From Pontibacter sp. HSC-14F20 (GTDB lineage: Bacteria > Bacteroidota > Bacteroidia > Cytophagales > Hymenobacteraceae): a stretch of 64,000 nucleotides of DNA. Positions 1-8,282 of the stretch are shown in pieces. The stretch lies in contig NZ_JAHZTC010000015.1 in NCBI RefSeq assembly GCF_019599265.1, positions 1 to 64,000 on the forward strand. Direction: 5' to 3'. Numbering within the stretch: the stretch's first letter is position 1; each line of letters starts with the position of its first letter. Made by a program: the position numbers and the translations under genes. The notes under the pieces are model-generated. The model was not told the DNA's origin. It saw only the letters and a list, made by a program, of their open reading frames with translations, and made no database searches.

Positions 1-99
1 TGGCGCCGGTGAGCACCTCTTCCCATCCCGAACAGAGAAGTTAAGCCCGGCTGCGCCGATGGTACTGGGGTCACACCCGGGAGAGTAGGTGGCCGCCAA
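1..99 (+). rRNA. rrf: 5S ribosomal RNA, 3' part
   Basis: The sequence contains the conserved 5S core (CCCGAACAGAGAAGTTAAG, then GCGCCGATGGTACTGGGGT and GGGAGAGTAGGT), followed by the closing strand of the terminal stem near GGCCGCCA. The 5' end lies outside the window, so only about 90% of the gene is seen. A strong terminator follows at once, so this is the distal end of an rRNA operon transcribed on the plus strand. Confidence 0.95.
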
Positions 100-111
100 C
101 CCCAACAACAA

Positions 112-150
112 ACAGCCCCTGTTTCCCTAAAAGAAGCAGGGGCTGTCTTG
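112..150 (+). terminator. rRNA operon terminator
   Basis: Ten-base perfect inverted repeat ACAGCCCCTG (112-121) and CAGGGGCTGT (137-146) with a 15-nt loop, followed by a short T-rich tract. It starts about 12 nt after the 5S 3' end. Confidence 0.85.
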
Positions 151-625
151 CGTTTATAGACCCTGTCTGTTGTAGGTAGTGGCTGGCCGACTGCAGCGCT
201 TAACTGTAGCAGAGCCCTAAGCAGAGACTATCCACAGAATATTGACCACTACACAATCCACAAGGTCAGCCTACACGGCAAGTTCCTAAATCTTGCTAAT
301 GCAGAAGGGACGCAAATCTGCCAAAAGCCGCTAGTAAGATACACGCTGGGTCGCTAACAATAGCACCTAAGCCCGCATCAGCACCTATCAATTAGCCATA
401 ACCGACACGCTTGACAGCAGAAGCAAGCTGAAAGTGGGAAGAAATCGACCAATGAAATGGTATCGGAAAAGAGGCTAATAAGAAGTGCCCAAATTTTCAG
501 GTAAGGTACTCGTAAATGGCGATGCCTAATATTTCTTGTTACTACCATCTCATTATGGGCAACAGCGTATGGGAATGTTCAACCTTTACGTTGTATATTA
601 CAGACATCCTATCTAACTTGTTGAC
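151..625. other. Intergenic region without a recognisable gene
   Basis: About 475 bases between the rRNA terminator and the BatA-like gene. No ORF here looks real: the one frame that crosses into the next gene is a shadow. It has no long inverted repeat and no copy of the CAGGTATAG nonamer. The promoter of the downstream operon should lie here, but I see no good TTTG/TAnnTTTG pair. Confidence 0.5.
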
Positions 626-2635
626 ATGGCCTTTCTCTATCCCTCATTCTTATGGGCGCTTGCTGCAATATCGATTCCGATCGTACTACACCTCATCCAA
701 TTACGCCGGGCAAAGCGGATAGAATTTAGTAATGTAAAGTTTATACAGGTTTCCAAAGACCTAACCGCGAGTCAGCGTAATCTAAAGGAATTACTTATTC
801 TTGCAGCCCGTATCCTATTCATCATTTTCCTTGTATTAGCTTTTGCGCAGCCTTTCATTTCTGCTTCCGAGACTGAGCGCCCCACTGATTCTTCGCAAGT
901 AACCATTGCACTCGATAATTCCCTGAGTATGCAAAACCTACATGCTGATGAGGATCTGACTTTACTGACTGTCGCAGCTGATCAGGCAAAAAGGGTATTG
1001 GATATTTTTCCGTCTACAACAGCAATCAGCGTAAATACTAATTCTAATTATAACAGAGCCGCTACTATAGGTACAAGTGAAGCTGTTAGTGCATTGGATC
1101 AGCTGTCGCATTCTACCAGGCCTTTTGTAAGTCAGCAGGTGATGAAAGCTGATCAGGGCTATGCTGAGCATGTGTTTCTCTTTTCTGATTTTCAGAAGTC
1201 TTACTTTGAGCCTTCTTTGCTTAGTAAAGTTGACAGTAACCGTGTCTATCATCTTGTTCCATTAAAAGCGGCGGATATAGCAAATGTATTTGTAGACTCT
1301 GTATACCTGGCTGATGAATTTGTTCGTCCTGATACAGAAGGAAGGTTTTATGTTAGGCTATACAATGCTGGTAATAAGGCTATACCTGATTGTCCCGTCA
1401 GGCTGGTGATTGACAACGTGCAGATTGCTGCTTTGAGTATTGACCTGCCGCCAAAGCAAATAACTGAAACAACTATCAACTTTACAATCAGAGGTGAGGG
1501 GAGCAAACAAGCTTGGGTAGAAGTAGAAGATTATCCGGTTGAATTTGACAATCTGTATTATTTTGTCCTTCAACCTTCCGGCCGTCTGGCTATTACTGAG
1601 ATCAGTTCAAGTGAGGCTAGTCCATTGCAGCGGCTATACCAAAATGAGCCTTTGTTTCAGACACAGCGCTTCTCACCCGATAACATTGACTATGCACGCT
1701 TGAACAGTTCAGACATTATTGTCTTACAAGGTATAGAGGAGATACCGGCAGCACTTATTTCAACGCTTGAGACCTTTGTGAAATCTGGTGGTACGTTGGC
1801 TATTATACCACCATTATCTGAGCGTAGCAGTACCTATGCAGCTTTAATGCAAGCGCTCGCTATACCTGCCAATCTGAATACCGGTAGTAGCACTAAAACT
1901 TCACTTGCTATTCCGAGTCGTGATAATCCTTTTTTCAAAACCATTTTCTCAGATTACGACCCCAAAATGCAGATGCCTGCTGCTGTTCGTAAGTTGGTTT
2001 GGTCCCGTTCCTCTGAAGATATCCTGAAGTACAGAGGTGGTGCGCCATACCTGTCACGCTTCGACAGAGGCCAGGGAAAGGTATACCTGCTGGCTGCGCC
2101 CTTACAGCCTGAGCAAAATGAGTTGGTGAGTCATGCGCTCTTCGTTCCGGTCATGTACCGTCTGGCTATAAGTAGCTATAAACAAGAGCAGCAGATTGCT
2201 TATCGTTTGCAGAATAGCGCAATTTCTATACCTGTGCAGAAGCAGGCTGGCAGTGAAAATATTTACAAGTTGGTAAAAGACAGTACCGTTTTTATACCTG
2301 AACAGCAGATAAGGGGAGGGCGCCTGGTGTTTAACGTGCCGCCAGACCTGGAGGAGCCCGGTTTTTACGACTTACAACTTCAGGGAAATACGGTGGGTCG
2401 CTTCGCCTTTAATTTTGAAAAGCAGGAGTCTTTGCTTGAACAGTACAGTCCGGCAGAGTTGAGAAGTTTCTTGTCCAAAGACCAGCAACAGGTGCATGTT
2501 TATGACTACAGCGATACTTTCTCGGTTAAGAGCGAGTTCGAAAAACGATTTTTTGGCGTCACCCTTTGGAAATATTGCCTAATATTGTGTCTGATTTTCT
2601 TGATGGCAGAAATAGCTCTAATCAGATTCCTCTAA
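626..2635 (+). CDS. BatA-like VWA/aerotolerance-type membrane protein
   Basis: 669 aa. The N-terminus (residues 1-80) is the two-helix BatA domain typical of Bacteroidota: a hydrophobic helix starting MAFLYPSFLWALAAISIPIV, a basic LIQLRRAKRIEFSN turn, then a second helix ending in FAQPF. A von Willebrand A-like region follows with a DxSxS metal-site motif (DNSLS, about residues 94-98). The long middle is periplasmic and a single helix closes the C-terminus. Family members are linked to cell-envelope or aerotolerance functions, but no biochemical role is established. One base separates its stop from the pyrC-like ATG, so the two are very probably co-transcribed. The extra N-terminal ORF in another frame at 516 is a shadow. 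Confidence 0.85.
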   Translation: MAFLYPSFLWALAAISIPIVLHLIQLRRAKRIEFSNVKFIQVSKDLTASQRNLKELLILAARILFIIFLVLAFAQPFISASETERPTDSSQVTIALDNSLSMQNLHADEDLTLLTVAADQAKRVLDIFPSTTAISVNTNSNYNRAATIGTSEAVSALDQLSHSTRPFVSQQVMKADQGYAEHVFLFSDFQKSYFEPSLLSKVDSNRVYHLVPLKAADIANVFVDSVYLADEFVRPDTEGRFYVRLYNAGNKAIPDCPVRLVIDNVQIAALSIDLPPKQITETTINFTIRGEGSKQAWVEVEDYPVEFDNLYYFVLQPSGRLAITEISSSEASPLQRLYQNEPLFQTQRFSPDNIDYARLNSSDIIVLQGIEEIPAALISTLETFVKSGGTLAIIPPLSERSSTYAALMQALAIPANLNTGSSTKTSLAIPSRDNPFFKTIFSDYDPKMQMPAAVRKLVWSRSSEDILKYRGGAPYLSRFDRGQGKVYLLAAPLQPEQNELVSHALFVPVMYRLAISSYKQEQQIAYRLQNSAISIPVQKQAGSENIYKLVKDSTVFIPEQQIRGGRLVFNVPPDLEEPGFYDLQLQGNTVGRFAFNFEKQESLLEQYSPAELRSFLSKDQQQVHVYDYSDTFSVKSEFEKRFFGVTLWKYCLILCLIFLMAEIALIRFL

Positions 2636-2636
2636 C

Positions 2637-3908
2637 ATGAAACTTCTTCTCAAAGCAGTCCGCATTTACGATCCTTCATCAGCTTTTCATCTTCAGCAAC
2701 AGAACATACTTATTGAGCATGGCACGATCACCTCAGTAGGAGGGGACGCGCAACAGGCAGACCAGACCATTGAGCTGGAAGGGCTTTGTGTGTCACCAGG
2801 CTGGGTTGATCTGTATGCACAGATGGGAGAGCCGGGATTGGAGCACAAAGAAGATATAGAATCTCTGGCTGAAGCAGCTGCTGCAGGTGGTTTTACGGAC
2901 GTGCTGTGCATGCCCAATGTACAGCCTATCGTTCAAACAAAAGGCGCTATTAATTTCATCAAGGCCAAGTCGGCAGGTTTACCGGTGAATTTGCTGCCGG
3001 CTGGTGCAGTAACAGTAGATACGCAGGGCAAAGAGTTGACAGAGATGATCGATCTGCAACGTGCTGGCGCAGTTGCTTTCAGCGATGGGGCAAAGCCAGT
3101 GCAGGGAGCCGAAGTAATTGTAAAGGCATTGCAATACCTGCAACCGTTTGATGGCGTACTGATGAACCGGCCGGAGCACACTCGTCTGGCAGAATACGGG
3201 CAGATGCACGAAGGAATTGTGAGCACCCAACTCGGCATGAAAGGTATACCTGCTCTGGCAGAAGAAGTAATGGTAACACGCGATCTGCAATTGCTTGAGT
3301 ATACAGGTGGGCGACTGCACTTTTCGCTTATCTCTACGGCAGCAGCTGTAGAAGCCATGCGTGCCGCCAAAGCTAAAGGCCTGCAGGTTACCTGCGATGT
3401 TGCCAGTTTCCAGGTTGCCTATACCGACCATACCATAGCGTCATTCGACACAAACTATAAAGTATCTCCTCCTTTCAGAAGCGAAGCCGATAAAGAGGCA
3501 ATCTTGCAAGGGCTTGTCGATGGTACTATCGATGCCATTTCATCGGGGCACCAACCTCAGGACACTGAAAGTAAGAAGCTGGAGTTTGATCTGGCTGAGT
3601 TTGGAATCATTAACCTCGAAACGGCCTTTGCTGTAGCTAATACCACCATGCGCGATAAACTACCACTCGCGCAATTGGTTGAAAAGCTGACCATAACTCC
3701 CCGCCAGATTCTGCGCATGCCTGCCTGCGGAATAGCAGAAGGAGAGCCGGCTTGTCTGACACTTTTTCATCCGGACTTGAAGTGGACTCCAACGCTTGAA
3801 AGCACCCGATCTAAATCCAAGAACACTCCATTTCTGGACCTCGAGCTGACAGGCAAAGTAATTGGCTTAGTAAACAAGGGGCAAATAGTACTTAATCAAT
3901 CTTTTTAA
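2637..3908 (+). CDS. Dihydroorotase-like protein, catalytic residues lost (PyrC' type)
   Basis: 423 aa, full length for a class I dihydroorotase (pyrimidine synthesis, carbamoyl-aspartate to dihydroorotate). The scaffold is clear: SPGWVDLYAQMGEPG aligns with PGLIDLHVHLREPG, and the regions around LGMKGIPALAEE, YDTN-like FDTNYKVSPPFR and DGTIDAISSGHQPQ are all recognisable. The metal-binding and catalytic residues are replaced: the HxH histidines are Y and Q, the substrate Arg is G, HIAHVST has become HFSLIST, TPHH is ASFQ, and TDHAPH is SGHQPQ. Known non-catalytic homologues (PyrC'/PyrX) act as partners of aspartate transcarbamoylase, so a structural or regulatory role is likelier than catalysis. 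The gene is intact and closely follows the BatA-like gene. Confidence 0.85.
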   Translation: MKLLLKAVRIYDPSSAFHLQQQNILIEHGTITSVGGDAQQADQTIELEGLCVSPGWVDLYAQMGEPGLEHKEDIESLAEAAAAGGFTDVLCMPNVQPIVQTKGAINFIKAKSAGLPVNLLPAGAVTVDTQGKELTEMIDLQRAGAVAFSDGAKPVQGAEVIVKALQYLQPFDGVLMNRPEHTRLAEYGQMHEGIVSTQLGMKGIPALAEEVMVTRDLQLLEYTGGRLHFSLISTAAAVEAMRAAKAKGLQVTCDVASFQVAYTDHTIASFDTNYKVSPPFRSEADKEAILQGLVDGTIDAISSGHQPQDTESKKLEFDLAEFGIINLETAFAVANTTMRDKLPLAQLVEKLTITPRQILRMPACGIAEGEPACLTLFHPDLKWTPTLESTRSKSKNTPFLDLELTGKVIGLVNKGQIVLNQSF

Positions 3909-3966
3909 TATATTTATAGCTATATTTCTGTTAGCTGCCTGGCTGGCTTAAATAAGCGGATAACGA

Positions 3967-4476
3967 ATGCTGGATCAAACGATAGTAAGAGTGGGTGTAC
4001 GCTATGGCGTGCTGTGCGGATTGGCTTCTTTTGTCATCATTATGGCCCTATACCTGATGGGATTCAATGCATTGGGAGAAGCCGGAAGATGGAGTTATCT
4101 GCCTCTTCCTATTTTTATTTTTATGGGGCTGCGCTACTTCAAGCGCTTTCACGATGCCGAAGTTGGTTTCTGGAAAGGGGTGCGTGTGAATATGTCTGTC
4201 ACTTTTTACACCGCATTGAGTGCAGCCATGCTGCTATACCTGATGCTATACCTGGTAGGGCCTGAGATCATACAACAACATGTAGTTGAATTGAGAGCGC
4301 TGCTAGACCAGAGCCGGGAGGCGCAGATAAAACTGATAGGCGAGTCAAACTTTGAGCAGGCTTATCAGGAACTGGACAATTTGTCGCCAAGTATGCTGGC
4401 CACACACGATTTTTTGAGCAGGGTGATTGTAGGGATGTTGTTTTCGGTGGTAGCTGCTGTATTTTTTAGAAAATAA
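3967..4476 (+). CDS. DUF4199 family membrane protein (first of tandem pair)
   Basis: 169 aa with four predicted helices: about 12-32, 42-60 (ending in the conserved GLRYFKRFHD motif), 72-97 and 148-167. A polar stretch rich in Glu, Gln and Leu between helices 3 and 4 (about 100-140) could form an amphipathic helix. The GLRYFK-type motif after helix 2 and the order of helices match DUF4199, a family of unknown function common in Bacteroidota. The next gene is a second member, 35 nt downstream; the pair probably arose by duplication. Just upstream is a weak TATATTTC box (near 3925), one base off the -7 consensus. Confidence 0.8.
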   Translation: MLDQTIVRVGVRYGVLCGLASFVIIMALYLMGFNALGEAGRWSYLPLPIFIFMGLRYFKRFHDAEVGFWKGVRVNMSVTFYTALSAAMLLYLMLYLVGPEIIQQHVVELRALLDQSREAQIKLIGESNFEQAYQELDNLSPSMLATHDFLSRVIVGMLFSVVAAVFFRK

Positions 4477-4511
4477 TTCATCTTTACATAACCCTAAAAC
4501 CCTAAATCCAC

Positions 4512-5030
4512 ATGACTGAAACTCAACCTTCTGTATCTTCTGTAGCGCTTAAGTATGGCCTTATAGGCGCTTTGGCATCCATCGTATTCACTGCTGTCCT
4601 GCTTATCACAGGAGTGAACGTAAGCGGCTGGATAGGTTCTTTAGGCTATCTTATCCTGATCGCCTTTATGGTGATTGCCATGAAGGAATACAAAAATCAA
4701 AATTACGGCTTTATGTCTTATGGCCAGGGCTTAGGTATAGGTACAATGGTATCGTTGGCTTTCGGCGTTTTAGGCGGTGTATTTATGTTTATTTATACCT
4801 CTTTTGTCGATCCGGATTATACTTCCAGCATGATGGACAAGCAGCGTATCGAGCTGGAAGAAAGAGGTATGAGCGATGAGCAGATTGAGCAGGCAATTGC
4901 TGTAGGAGAGTCTGTTTCCAGCCCTGTTATGATGATCGTTTGGTCTATCGTCGGTTACCTGGTTATTGGTTTCCTGATTTCGCTTATAGTTGCCGCCGTG
5001 ATGAAGAATAAGCGTCCGGAGTTTGAATAA
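4512..5030 (+). CDS. DUF4199 family membrane protein (second of tandem pair)
   Basis: 172 aa with four predicted helices: about 15-35, 40-58, 75-97 and 138-163. It has the family motif after helix 2 (MKEYKNQNYGFMSYGQG) and a charged loop before the last helix (DKQRIELEERGMSDEQ). The preceding gene has the same architecture. Its start follows a CCCTAAAACCCTAAAT stretch rather than a clear ribosome-binding site, as usual in this phylum. The function is unknown; clustering with two glycosyltransferases five bases downstream is common in Cytophagales and suggests an envelope role, which is only inference. Confidence 0.85.
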   Translation: MTETQPSVSSVALKYGLIGALASIVFTAVLLITGVNVSGWIGSLGYLILIAFMVIAMKEYKNQNYGFMSYGQGLGIGTMVSLAFGVLGGVFMFIYTSFVDPDYTSSMMDKQRIELEERGMSDEQIEQAIAVGESVSSPVMMIVWSIVGYLVIGFLISLIVAAVMKNKRPEFE

Positions 5031-5035
5031 AAAGC

Positions 5036-6010
5036 ATGCAATACCCTTATGATATATCAGTAGTGGTTCCTCTTTTAAATGAAGAGGAATCGCTGCCTGA
5101 ACTGGTCCGTTGGATCAAGCGTGTGATGCACGCACACAGTTTTACTTATGAGATCATCCTGGTAGACGACGGCAGTACAGACCGCTCCTGGGATGTGATC
5201 ACAGAATTGAGTGCCGAAGACAATACAGTCAAAGGCATCAGCTTTAACCGCAATTACGGCAAATCTGCTGCCCTGAACGAAGGCTTTAAACGTTGCGCCG
5301 GCGAAGTGGTCATCACCATGGACGCTGACCTGCAGGATAGTCCTGAGGAAATCCCTGCCCTGTATGACATGATCAAGCACCAGCGCTTTGATCTGGTGTC
5401 GGGCTGGAAGCAGAAACGATTTGACCCGGTTAGCAAAACCATTCCTACTAAATTATTTAATGCAGCTACCCGCGGCCTCTCAGGTATTCAGTTGCACGAC
5501 TTTAATTGTGGTTTAAAGGCTTATCGGCAGTTGCTTGTAAAGAGTATTGAGGTACACGGCGAGATGCACCGCTACATACCTGTTATCGCCAAATGGCACG
5601 GATTTACGCGTATCGGTGAAAAAGTGGTGCAGCACCAGGAACGCAAGTACGGTACCACCAAATTTGGTCTAGAGCGGTTTGTCTACGGCTTCCTGGACTT
5701 ACTCTCGATTACCTTTGTGAGTCGCTTCAAAAAGCGTCCGATGCACTTTTTTGGTACGTTTGGCACACTTTCTTTTGTGGTCGGGCTGGGCATCACCTTG
5801 TGGCTGATCATCCAAAAAGTGTTTTCGCTATACCCGGAAGGCCGTGTGCGCGACGTTGTGGATCAGCCGCTGTTCTATCTTTCACTGGTAGCAGTTATTC
5901 TGGGAGTGCAGCTTTTCCTGGCAGGTTTCCTGGCCGAGATGATGTCCATGACTTCCAGCAAAAAGAATGAATACCTGATCCGTGACCGGGCAGGTTTGAT
6001 CAAGAAATAA
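5036..6010 (+). CDS. Membrane-anchored family 2 glycosyltransferase
   Basis: 324 aa. The N-terminal 230 residues form a GT-A domain of the DPM1/GtrB/ArnC type: VVVPLLNEEESLPEL at the start, the nucleotide-binding DDGSTDRSW (about 43-51), and the DxD-like MDADLQDSPEE (about 95-105). Two C-terminal helices (about 240-265 and 280-305) anchor it in the inner membrane. Relatives transfer a sugar from a nucleotide donor to polyprenyl phosphate for later use outside the membrane. The donor sugar cannot be read from sequence. Its stop overlaps the next ATG by one base (TAATG), so it is translationally coupled to the GT4 gene. Confidence 0.9.
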   Translation: MQYPYDISVVVPLLNEEESLPELVRWIKRVMHAHSFTYEIILVDDGSTDRSWDVITELSAEDNTVKGISFNRNYGKSAALNEGFKRCAGEVVITMDADLQDSPEEIPALYDMIKHQRFDLVSGWKQKRFDPVSKTIPTKLFNAATRGLSGIQLHDFNCGLKAYRQLLVKSIEVHGEMHRYIPVIAKWHGFTRIGEKVVQHQERKYGTTKFGLERFVYGFLDLLSITFVSRFKKRPMHFFGTFGTLSFVVGLGITLWLIIQKVFSLYPEGRVRDVVDQPLFYLSLVAVILGVQLFLAGFLAEMMSMTSSKKNEYLIRDRAGLIKK

Positions 6011-7155
6011 TGGCAGGGAGGCGTGTCGTGATCGTGGGGCCTGCACACCCTCTAAGGGGTGGGGGCATGTCTACATTCAACGAGCGTCTGGCCGTGGCTT
6101 TTCAGGAAGCTGGCGACCAAGTAGAGATCGTTTCCTTTAGCCTGCAATATCCTTCCTTTCTTTTTCCCGGCAAAAGTCAGTTTACCAACGAACCTGCTCC
6201 AAAGGGCATCACCATTAAGTCGCTGATCAACTCCGTCAACCCGATCAGTTGGGTGCGTACCGGAAATTATATTAGCAATCAAAAACCTGATCTGGTTATA
6301 TTCCGGTACTGGCTACCTTTTATGGGACCCGCTTTGGGCACCATTGCCCGCCTGATCAGGCGCAACAGGTATAGCCGGATATTGGCCGTTACCGACAATG
6401 TGGTGCCACACGAGAAAAGGCCGGGAGATGTCCCTTTCACAAAATACTTTTTGAGTGCCTGCCACGGATTCCTGACCATGTCGCGGGCCGTGCAGCAGGA
6501 TTTGCAGCTTTTCGAACCGAACAAGCCCAACGTATACCTGCCGCATCCACTCTACGATAATTTTGGCCCTGCCGAAAGTAAAGCCGAAGCCTGTGCTGCC
6601 TTGCAGCTGGACCCCAATTTCAACTATCTACTCTTCTTTGGATTCATACGATCCTACAAAGGACTTGACCTGCTGCTGGAGGCCATGGCTATACCTGCGC
6701 TGCAAGCCATACCTGCTCTGAAACTGCTGATCGCCGGAGAGTTTTACGACGATGCCAAGCCTTACCTTGACCTGATCAAAAAATACAGGCTGCAGGACCG
6801 GCTGGTGCTTCGCACTGACTTTATACCAAATGCGGAGGTGCGTCATTATTTCTGCGCGGCCGATCTGGTGGTGCAGCCTTACAAGCATGCCACTCAAAGC
6901 GGTGTCACGCAGGTCGCCTATCATTTTGATAAACCGATGGTGGTAACCAATGTAGGAGGTCTGTCGGAGTTGGTGCCCCATGGAGAGGTCGGGTATGTGG
7001 TAGAGCCGCAGCCAAGGGAAATCGCCGCTGCCATCCTTGATTTCTATACCTCAGCTAAGGCAGAAATATTTGCTCAAAACATCTCCAGGTATAAGAAACG
7101 CTTCAGTTGGAGCCGGTTCGTGGAAGCAATCTACGCATTGTCGGAGAAGGTATAG
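6010..7155 (+). CDS. Family 4 glycosyltransferase
   Basis: 381 aa, soluble GT-B fold. The N-terminal half begins VVIVGPAHPLRGGGMSTFNE, with a Gly-rich acceptor-side loop. The C-terminal half carries the Glycos_transf_1 features: LLFFGFIRSYKGLDLLLEA (about 204-222), LLIAGEFYDD, and the donor-site stretch QSGVTQVAYHFDKPMVVTNVGGLSELV, in which E at about 321 fits the E-x7-E region. The substrate is unknown. The start codon overlaps the preceding stop by one base. The region LEAMAIPALQAIPALK is encoded by two adjacent copies of the CTATACCTG-type nonamer, so part of the peptide follows the motif rather than the fold. Confidence 0.88.
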   Translation: MAGRRVVIVGPAHPLRGGGMSTFNERLAVAFQEAGDQVEIVSFSLQYPSFLFPGKSQFTNEPAPKGITIKSLINSVNPISWVRTGNYISNQKPDLVIFRYWLPFMGPALGTIARLIRRNRYSRILAVTDNVVPHEKRPGDVPFTKYFLSACHGFLTMSRAVQQDLQLFEPNKPNVYLPHPLYDNFGPAESKAEACAALQLDPNFNYLLFFGFIRSYKGLDLLLEAMAIPALQAIPALKLLIAGEFYDDAKPYLDLIKKYRLQDRLVLRTDFIPNAEVRHYFCAADLVVQPYKHATQSGVTQVAYHFDKPMVVTNVGGLSELVPHGEVGYVVEPQPREIAAAILDFYTSAKAEIFAQNISRYKKRFSWSRFVEAIYALSEKV

Positions 7156-7539
7156 CTTCAGTATTGCTGCTGTATCGCTTAGAACAGAATTGGTAGCTAA
7201 GAAATATTTACCCTGAGCAGGGTAAAGAGAATAAGTGCAAATATCTCCATAATTTGCCGTGCAGCCCATGATTTAGCGTTTGGTGAAATAGAGGCTTTAT
7301 AAGACATACCTGTAGGTATAGACTAAGGATTATTTAAGATTTAGAGCTTCCGCTCATCCGCCTGCCAATAAAAAGGATAATCCTGATAAAGCTTAAGTGA
7401 TATTTTAAATAGTTGATCTGTCTGATTCCAGTATGCTATGAGGTACTATTTGCTGAAATAATTTAATGGCAAATTTGTCATAACATCAAACATACTTTAT
7501 ATTTAATGTTGTATCGCTGCACATCAGTCTATTCTATTT
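7156..7539. other. Intergenic region with one inverted nonamer pair
   Basis: About 385 AT-rich bases without a convincing ORF. At 7306-7319 the hexamers ATACCT and AGGTAT face each other with a two-base gap, making a small palindrome from two half-copies of the dispersed CTATACCTG motif. The promoter for the following outer-membrane operon should be here; ACTTTAT near 7493 is only a weak match to a -7 box. Confidence 0.5.
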
Positions 7540-8274
7540 ATGCGCAAAAGCTCTGCTTACCTGGTTTTGATTTTTTTAATGTCTTTCCTGCCTTTTGCCT
7601 CCTATGCACAGGCCGATACCACTTTTGTTGACAATGCGGTTTCTAATGTGTTGCAGCAGTACCGCACTGCGGTGGGGGTACACGCACACCTGTATAATGG
7701 GCCGGAGTATTATGTGCCAATAAAATCTTATGTGGAAGGGCATCAGTTCTATCAGGATAAGATCTACCAGAATGGCACCGTAAAATATGACGGTGCCTGG
7801 TTCGAGGATGTTCCGATGTTGTATGATCTGATGCAGGACGAGCTCCTGATTGTGAACCACGGTAGCGGGCAGTCACAGCAACTGGTGAAAAACAGGGTAG
7901 AGGCCTTTAAACTCTATGGCCATACCTTTATTAGGCTGCAGGCAGACAGCTCAACCGGACTTTCCCTTCAGCCAGGCTTTTATGATCTGCTTTACGATGG
8001 TAATGTGCAGGTGCTGATGAAACGTGAGAAGACGCTCTTTGAGCGGGCAAGCACCGAAGGTATGGAGGGCGAGTATAGAGATGCCAGCAAATTCTACCTG
8101 GTGAAAGACGGCGTTTACCACCAGATCAGCAACAAGCGCTCGGTTATGCGTGTGCTGCAAGACCAGAAGAAGCCCCTGAATAAATTTGCCAACGCTAATA
8201 AACTGCGCTTCGGCAAAGAGCGGGAACGCGCGATTGTGAAGACCGCCGAGCATTATGATTCGCTCCAACAGTAA
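7540..8274 (+). CDS. Secreted protein of unknown function, first gene of the receptor operon
   Basis: 244 aa. Residues 1-25 form a signal peptide ending in SYAQ-A, so the mature protein is periplasmic or outer-membrane associated. The body is polar with alternating aromatic residues and no recognised catalytic motif; the C-terminal 60 residues are Lys/Arg-rich (KRSVMRVLQDQKKPLNKF). I do not recognise a named family. It ends eight bases before the TonB receptor ATG and runs in the same direction, so it probably works with that receptor, for example as a surface or periplasmic accessory. Proteins of this size often precede STN-type receptors in Cytophagales. Confidence 0.8.
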   Translation: MRKSSAYLVLIFLMSFLPFASYAQADTTFVDNAVSNVLQQYRTAVGVHAHLYNGPEYYVPIKSYVEGHQFYQDKIYQNGTVKYDGAWFEDVPMLYDLMQDELLIVNHGSGQSQQLVKNRVEAFKLYGHTFIRLQADSSTGLSLQPGFYDLLYDGNVQVLMKREKTLFERASTEGMEGEYRDASKFYLVKDGVYHQISNKRSVMRVLQDQKKPLNKFANANKLRFGKERERAIVKTAEHYDSLQQ

Positions 8275-8282
8275 GGTGGTGT

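Noticed and set aside
516-722. 68-aa ORF overlapping the BatA-like start
   Set aside because: It shares DNA with the well-supported BatA-like gene in another frame and has no family features.
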